From: Streptomyces sp. AW19M42
GTDB taxonomy: Bacteria > Actinomycetota > Actinomycetes > Streptomycetales > Streptomycetaceae
Direction of reading: 5' to 3'
Length of the DNA stretch: 37,087 nucleotides
Assembly (NCBI GenBank): GCA_000470535.1
Contig: CBRG010000144.1
Location: 1 to 37,087, forward strand
Translations under genes and position numbers: made by a program
In this document: positions 32,755-37,087 of the stretch, piece by piece
How positions within the stretch are numbered: position 1 is the first letter of the stretch
How the letters are laid out: each line of letters opens with the position of its first letter
Notes under the pieces: generated by a model
Seen by the model: the letters and a program-made list of their open reading frames with translations, nothing else
Told to the model about the DNA's origin: nothing
Databases searched by the model: none

Positions 32755-32967
32755 TCAGGCCGACCCCACCCCCACGAAGGACTCCCGGAGATACTCATGA
32801 ACCGCTTGCTCCGGCACCCGGAAGGACCTGCCCACCCGGATCGCCGGCAGATGACCGCTGTGCACCAGGCGGTACACGGTCATCTTCGACACTCGCATGA
32901 CCGAGGCGACTTCCGCCACGGTCAGAAACTTGACCTCGTTGAGAGGCCTCTCGCTGTCAGCAGCCAT
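32755..32967 (-). CDS. bdtA: Excisionase-fold DNA-binding protein, BdtA-like
   Basis: A 70-residue protein with a MerR/excisionase winged helix: VKFLTVAEVASVMRVSKMTV, then YRLVHSGHLPAIRVGRSFRVPEQAVHEYL. It is the counterpart by type and position of S. coelicolor BdtA, a BldD target near bldN. ATG 32967 has AGGTGG close by; a longer frame upstream is not conserved in character. A BldD-like box lies 49 bp before the start. Function is unknown beyond expected DNA binding. Confidence 0.85.
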   Translation of the reverse strand: MAADSERPLNEVKFLTVAEVASVMRVSKMTVYRLVHSGHLPAIRVGRSFRVPEQAVHEYLRESFVGVGSA

Positions 32968-33015
32968 GATCCACCTGTACCTTCCGCACGCGACGCGCAC
33001 CGGCTTCCCCTCCGG

Positions 33016-33028
33016 TGACTCTTCGTCG
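33016..33028. promoter_or_regulatory. BldD-like box upstream of bdtA
   Basis: TGAC-TCTTC-GTCG matches the BldD core TNAC-N5-GTNA except for the final A. S. coelicolor bdtA is a reported BldD target, so this is the likely site. Confidence 0.45.
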
Positions 33029-33095
33029 ATGTGCGCTCACTGCCCAGATTAGGGGCGGGTGATGCGAGTGGGGAAGAGGAGAGACGATCGGCCGC

Positions 33096-33911
33096 CTACT
33101 GTGACAGAGCCGCCCGATTGAGTACATAGCGCGTGAGCGGCAGGTAGTAGGCGGACCGCACGGCGTCGTCCACCGGGACGACGGCCGACACCCTTCCCTC
33201 GGCCTCACCGACGAACAGTGCGGGATCGTCCGTATCGGCCAGCCCGATCGCCTCGATGCCCAGCTGACCTGCCCCGCAGACCCATCCGTGGTCCCCCACG
33301 ACCAGTTCCGGCAGCGGCCCCCGGCCCGACGCCGCGGCTCCCAGAACGACCCTGACCGGCAGCGGGGAGTGGGAGTGTGCGCCGGTACCACCACCGGGCA
33401 CCCGCACGCCGGGTTCGCGCACCAGCGCGACTCCCCCTACGTAGTCCAGGTTGTACGTGCGTACGCCGAACCGGGTCGTTATGTCGATACATCGCCCCTG
33501 CGCGGGGGTGAGGACGGTGCACCCGACCGACGACAAAGCGTCTGCCAACGCTGCGTAGAAACCGAGCAGCCGGTGCGGATGCCCCGTACCGAACAGCACC
33601 GGCACCCGCCGCCGGGCCGCGTCCGCCAGCCGGCCCGCGAAGGCGTCCAGCCCCGCCAACGTCCGCTCCGGGTCGATCACATCGGGACCCGAGACATGCG
33701 CGGGATCGGCCGAGACCCCGCACTTGTCGGCCATGAGCCGGAGCAGGTCCAGCTCCCCCCAGCCCCGTCCGGGGTCGAGGCCGAGCGTCACCCGGGGGTC
33801 CCTGGCCGCGAACAGCCGATAACTCCGCAGACTCACCTCCCGCGAGGTGGCCACGGGACCGGCCAGCCGGGCCGCCAGCAGATGCGCGCGCAGCGCTCCG
33901 GTGCTCAACAC
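33096..33911 (-). CDS. Phosphatase-family protein (PF15698 type)
   Basis: About 271 residues. Features are the N-terminal ARLAGPVATSREVSLRSYRL, then MADKCGVSADP, LFGTGHPHRLLGFYAALA, RFGVRTYNLDYVGG and ELVVGDHGWVCGAGQLG. The GTGHP and DHGWVCGAG blocks resemble the actinobacterial family named phosphatase (PF15698), whose substrate is unknown. GTG 33911 (VLSTGALRAH) is preferred for its conserved N-terminus; a GTG at 33983 would add 24 Arg/Pro-rich residues. It lies downstream of the acuC-like gene on the same strand. Confidence 0.7.
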   Translation of the reverse strand: MLSTGALRAHLLAARLAGPVATSREVSLRSYRLFAARDPRVTLGLDPGRGWGELDLLRLMADKCGVSADPAHVSGPDVIDPERTLAGLDAFAGRLADAARRRVPVLFGTGHPHRLLGFYAALADALSSVGCTVLTPAQGRCIDITTRFGVRTYNLDYVGGVALVREPGVRVPGGGTGAHSHSPLPVRVVLGAAASGRGPLPELVVGDHGWVCGAGQLGIEAIGLADTDDPALFVGEAEGRVSAVVPVDDAVRSAYYLPLTRYVLNRAALSQ

Positions 33912-34023
33912 CCTGCCGATGCTCCCGTACCCGCACCGCCGAGGGGCCAAAAGCCGGATTGGGCCCACAGTTGGAGCAACCACTCCCGGCCGCCGGAATC
34001 AGGTCAGCGACCGCCCGGACGCC

Positions 34024-35196
34024 TCAGGTCAGCAGCCCCCGCAGCGGGAAGGCCGCCCGACGGCTCGCCAGCACCGCCTGGTCCAGCCGGTCGGCCGGGT
34101 CGTACCCCTCTTCCCACGACTTCCACGACGGGGTGCGGCCGTCCGTCATCCGGGCCGGCCCGAGCTGCCGGGTCCGGGCGTAGACCTCGTCCCGCCAGGA
34201 CGACGGGATCACCGACTCCGGGTCCACCGGCGCGTGGGCGGCGATCCCCACCAGATGCGTCCAGGACCTCGGCACCACGTCCACCACCGCGTAACCGCCC
34301 CCGCCGAGCGCCACCCAGCGCCCCTCGTCCGCGTACTCGTGGGCGAGGTCGTGGCAGGCCGCCATCACCGCCCGCTGGGCGTCCAGCGACACCGCGAGAT
34401 GGGCCAGTGGGTCCTCGAAGTGCGTGTCGGCCCCGTGCTGCGTCACCAGGACCTGCGGCCGGAAGTCCGCCAGCAGCTCCGGCACCACCGCGTGGAACGC
34501 CCGCAGCCACCCCGCGTCCCCCGTCCCGGCCGGCAGCGCCACATTCACCGCACCGCCCTCGCCCGCCCCGGCCCCGGTCTCCTCCGGCCAGCCGGTCTGC
34601 GGGAAGAGGGTGCGGGGGTGCTCGTGCAGCGAGACGGTCAGCACCCGTGGGTCCTCCCAGAACGCCGCCTGCACGCCGTCCCCGTGGTGTACGTCCACAT
34701 CGACGTACGCGACCCGCTCCGCGCCCAGCTCCAGCAGCCTGGCGATGGCGAGCGCCGGGTCGTTGTAGATGCAGAAGCCCGACGCGCTGCCGGGCATCGC
34801 GTGATGGAGCCCGCCGCTGAAGTTCACCGCGTGCCCGGTCTGCCCGCGCCACACCGCCTCCGCGGCGGCCACGGACTGCCCGGCGATCAGCGAGGACACC
34901 TCGTGCATCCCGGCGAACGCCGGATCGTCCACCGTACCGAGTCCGTAGTTCTGGTCCGCGCGGCCCGGGTCCGCCGAGGCGGCCCGCACGGCCGCCACGT
35001 AGTCGGAACGGTGCACGAGCCGCAGCGTGGACTCCCCGGCGGCCTTGGCCGCCACCACGTCGACCGCACGGTCGAGACCGAACGCCCGTACCAGGCCCAT
35101 CGTCAGGGCGAGTCTGACCGGGTCCATGGGGTGGCTGTCCCCGAAGTCGTATCCCGTTACTGCGTCATCCCACATCAACTGTGCGCGGCCGCTCAT
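34024..35196 (-). CDS. acuC: AcuC-type histone-deacetylase-family protein
   Basis: A 390-residue zinc-dependent deacylase of the acetoin-utilisation AcuC/HDAC class. Catalytic features are the histidine pair in GGLHHAMPGSASGFCIYND, the zinc aspartate and histidine in YVDVDVHHGDGVQ, and QHGADTHFEDPLAHL with a further zinc aspartate, then LGGGGYAVVDVVPRSW. AcuC enzymes commonly deacetylate acetyl-CoA synthetase, which would tie it to acetate metabolism. ATG 35196 lies 32 bases inside the end of the MFS gene upstream, so the two are probably coupled. Confidence 0.92.
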   Translation of the reverse strand: MSGRAQLMWDDAVTGYDFGDSHPMDPVRLALTMGLVRAFGLDRAVDVVAAKAAGESTLRLVHRSDYVAAVRAASADPGRADQNYGLGTVDDPAFAGMHEVSSLIAGQSVAAAEAVWRGQTGHAVNFSGGLHHAMPGSASGFCIYNDPALAIARLLELGAERVAYVDVDVHHGDGVQAAFWEDPRVLTVSLHEHPRTLFPQTGWPEETGAGAGEGGAVNVALPAGTGDAGWLRAFHAVVPELLADFRPQVLVTQHGADTHFEDPLAHLAVSLDAQRAVMAACHDLAHEYADEGRWVALGGGGYAVVDVVPRSWTHLVGIAAHAPVDPESVIPSSWRDEVYARTRQLGPARMTDGRTPSWKSWEEGYDPADRLDQAVLASRRAAFPLRGLLT

Positions 35197-36367
35197 GCCC
35201 GCCACCGTATCGGGCGGGCTCCGCGCCGAACGATCTGGCGTACACGAGCATCGCAAGCACCAGCACCATCGGTACGAGCATCGCGCCCCGGTAGCTCCAG
35301 GCGTCCCCGATCGCCCCCACCAGGGGCGAGCCGACCAGGAATCCCACGTAGTTGAAGATGTTCAGCCGGGCGATCGCGGTGTCGCTGTCATCGGGGAACA
35401 TCCGCCCCGCGGCCGCGAACGTCTGCGGCACGATCACGCACAGCCCGAACCCCAGCATGGTGAACCCGAGCATCCCGACCCAGGCCCCGCCGGCGACGGC
35501 CACCACCCCGAACCCGGCCGCGGCCAGCACACTCCCGAACCGCACCACGGCCACCGCCCCGAACCGCCGCACCCCGAAGTCCCCGACGGCCCGCCCCAGC
35601 AACGTCGTCACCATGTAGACGTTGTACGGAACGGTCGACAGCTGCTCCGAACTCCCCAGCACGTCCTGTAGGTACTTGGCGCTCCAGTTGGAGACGGTCG
35701 AGTCCCCGATGTACGCGAAGCTCATCACCAGGCAGAGCGGCATCAGCAGCTTGAACGAGACCGCCCCGGCCTTCCCCTTCGGCGCGGCCTGCCCCTCGTC
35801 CTCCAGCTTCCCCTCTACGTACCACCGGCTCCCGACGAACGCGACGGGCAACAGCACCACCACGACCGGGAGGTACGAGATCAGCAGCGACAGATCCCAG
35901 TGCGCCCCGGCCCACGCCATCGACGCCCCGGCGATCCCGCCCAGGCTGTACGCGGCGTGGAAGCCGAGCATGATGGAACGCCCGTACGCCCGCTGGAGGC
36001 TGACCCCCATCATGTTCGTGGACGCGTCCAGCGCACCGACGGCCAGCCCGAACACGCCGAGCGCCAGGGCCGCCGCCCACAACTCGCTCCCGGCCCCGAC
36101 GCCGAGGAGCGCCAGCAGCACGACGGGCTGCGTCCAGCGCAGAACCACGCGCGGCCGCACCCGTGCGACCACCTTCTCGGTGACCACGCTGCCCACACCG
36201 GCGAGGATCGGGACGGCGGCGAGGAACACGGGCAGCAGGGCGTCGGATATCCCGTACCGGTCCTGAATGGCGGGGATCCGCGTCACGAGAGAAGCGAACG
36301 TGACGCCTTGCACGAAGAAGCTCAACGCAAGGGAAGCTCTGCCGTGCCGCAAACGTGCATCTGTCAT
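35165..36367 (-). CDS. Major facilitator superfamily transporter
   Basis: A 400-residue protein with about 12 hydrophobic segments. It begins LRHGRASLALSFFVQGVTFA, then RIPAIQDRYGISDALL, and has the duplicated MFS layout with a cytoplasmic loop near 190-215 (EGKLEDEGQAAPKGKAG). NMMGVSLQRAYGRSIMLGFH and DSTVSNWSAKYLQDVLG recall the fucose/YbjJ-like MFS group. The ATG at 36367 lacks a ribosome site; TACGCT seven bases away would allow leaderless expression. The substrate cannot be read; sugars or small metabolites are possible. The 3' end overlaps acuC by 32 bp. Confidence 0.9.
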   Translation of the reverse strand: MTDARLRHGRASLALSFFVQGVTFASLVTRIPAIQDRYGISDALLPVFLAAVPILAGVGSVVTEKVVARVRPRVVLRWTQPVVLLALLGVGAGSELWAAALALGVFGLAVGALDASTNMMGVSLQRAYGRSIMLGFHAAYSLGGIAGASMAWAGAHWDLSLLISYLPVVVVLLPVAFVGSRWYVEGKLEDEGQAAPKGKAGAVSFKLLMPLCLVMSFAYIGDSTVSNWSAKYLQDVLGSSEQLSTVPYNVYMVTTLLGRAVGDFGVRRFGAVAVVRFGSVLAAAGFGVVAVAGGAWVGMLGFTMLGFGLCVIVPQTFAAAGRMFPDDSDTAIARLNIFNYVGFLVGSPLVGAIGDAWSYRGAMLVPMVLVLAMLVYARSFGAEPARYGGGHERPRTVDVG

Positions 36368-36409
36368 GGGCGCGAGCGTAGAGCCAGTTCCTACCCGTGG
36401 GTAGACGCA

Positions 36410-37054
36410 TCAGGCAAGCAATTCCCGCAGCTGTCCCATGTCGGAGAAATGGCCGGTCACCCCGGCCAGCCGGTCCGCCGGCATCATCGATGTGAACCCG
36501 TACACATCCATCCCCGCGGCCCTGGCCGCCTCCACCCCGAGCGGGCTGTCCTCGATGACGACGCACCGCTCCGGCGGCACCCCCATCCGGTCGGCGGCGT
36601 ACAGGAACAGGTCGGGCGCCGGCTTCCCGCGCCCCACGTCCTCGGAGCTGAAGATCCACTCCTCCTCGAACCACTGATCCAGCCCGGTCGTCCGGTGCCC
36701 GACCCGGATCCGCTCGTGGCTGCCGGAGGACGCGACGCAGTACGGGATCCCCTCGGCGACGAGATCCCCCAGCACCTCCTCGACGCCGGGGACGGGCCGC
36801 AGTTCCTGCCGGAACGCGGCGAACACCCGCGAGTGGAACGTGTCGTCGAAGTCCGCGGGCAGCTTCTCCCCGCCCCGCTCCTCGACGAGGTCGTGCACCC
36901 GGTGCATGGCGGCCCCCATGTAGTCGCGGAGGGACTCCTCGTACGTGGTGGGGTGGCCGAGCTCCGTGAGGTAGCCGGCGAGGAGGGTGTTGGAGATCGG
37001 CTCGCTGTCCACGAGCACACCGTCGTTGTCGAAGATGACCAGTTCGTAGCGCAT
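36410..37054 (-). CDS. HAD-IA family hydrolase, phosphoglycolate/beta-phosphoglucomutase-like
   Basis: A 214-residue HAD hydrolase. Motif I is FDNDGVLVDSEPI with the nucleophile and acid aspartates at D9 and D11. A helical cap follows (about 15-85). Motif II is the serine of CVASSGSHER, motif III the lysine of VGRGKPAPDLFL, and motif IV the acidic pair of VVIEDSPLGVEAA. Such enzymes dephosphorylate sugar phosphates or phosphoglycolate; the substrate is not determined. AAGG precedes the ATG by seven bases. The MFS gene lies 42 bp downstream on the same strand. Confidence 0.9.
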   Translation of the reverse strand: MRYELVIFDNDGVLVDSEPISNTLLAGYLTELGHPTTYEESLRDYMGAAMHRVHDLVEERGGEKLPADFDDTFHSRVFAAFRQELRPVPGVEEVLGDLVAEGIPYCVASSGSHERIRVGHRTTGLDQWFEEEWIFSSEDVGRGKPAPDLFLYAADRMGVPPERCVVIEDSPLGVEAARAAGMDVYGFTSMMPADRLAGVTGHFSDMGQLRELLA

Positions 37055-37087
37055 GTCACGACCTTAAACTGTCGGGAACGCAGAAAA

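Overview
The window is very GC-rich with strong third-position GC bias, many GTG/TTG starts and AGGAGG-type ribosome binding sites. It carries sigma-BldN/RsbN, a Rex regulator heading a hemACD operon, DUF397 and a BdtA-like excisionase-fold protein. Together these identify a Streptomyces chromosome. Two blocks with different characters are joined near position 14,036.

Block 1 (about 1-14,036) looks like a hypoxia/dormancy island. After the tail of an amidase-like gene come a NarL/DevR-type response regulator and a soluble two-GAF histidine kinase resembling mycobacterial DosS/DosT and the Streptomyces Osd system. These are followed by an XRE-flavin split-barrel fusion, three tandem-domain universal stress proteins, an N-terminally truncated GH65 disaccharide phosphorylase, a DoxX-like membrane protein, a phosphoketolase and a CtpF-like P-type ATPase. 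Three promoter regions (response regulator, first USP, and the divergent second USP/phosphoketolase) share a 15-bp imperfect palindrome of form RGGRCCGNYSGKCCY. Its GGG-N-C / G-N-CCC arms resemble the mycobacterial DevR box, so I infer a small regulon controlled by the local two-component system. The genes would cover oxygen/redox sensing, stress holding, ATP-yielding phosphoketolase metabolism and ion homeostasis.

Block 2 (14,033-37,087) is ordinary conserved Streptomyces chromosome. It begins with DUF397, DUF4253, CPBP protease and DUF2625 genes, an XRE-membrane-sensor protein, a DUF4232 lipoprotein and a HEAT-like protein. The tetrapyrrole section follows: hemB alone, then rex-hemA-hemC-hemD with overlapping starts and stops, preceded by a Rex operator. 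Next are a glutaredoxin-like gene, a HAD-IB phosphatase, and the developmental pair bldN and rsbN. A sigma-BldN-type promoter lies ahead of rsbN and a BldD-like box ahead of bldN. The right end has a PlsC-type acyltransferase, an epimerase-like protein, the 32-residue ribosomal protein bS22, the BdtA-like protein, a PF15698-type phosphatase, an AcuC-type deacetylase, an MFS transporter and a HAD-IA hydrolase.

The most notable points are the shared operator in block 1, a perfect 22-bp inverted repeat containing one copy of it, the XRE-flavin-barrel fusion, the decapitated GH65 gene, and the odd junction where the last USP runs into a DUF397 gene inside a hairpin. No tRNA, rRNA, CRISPR array or insertion sequence was recognised.
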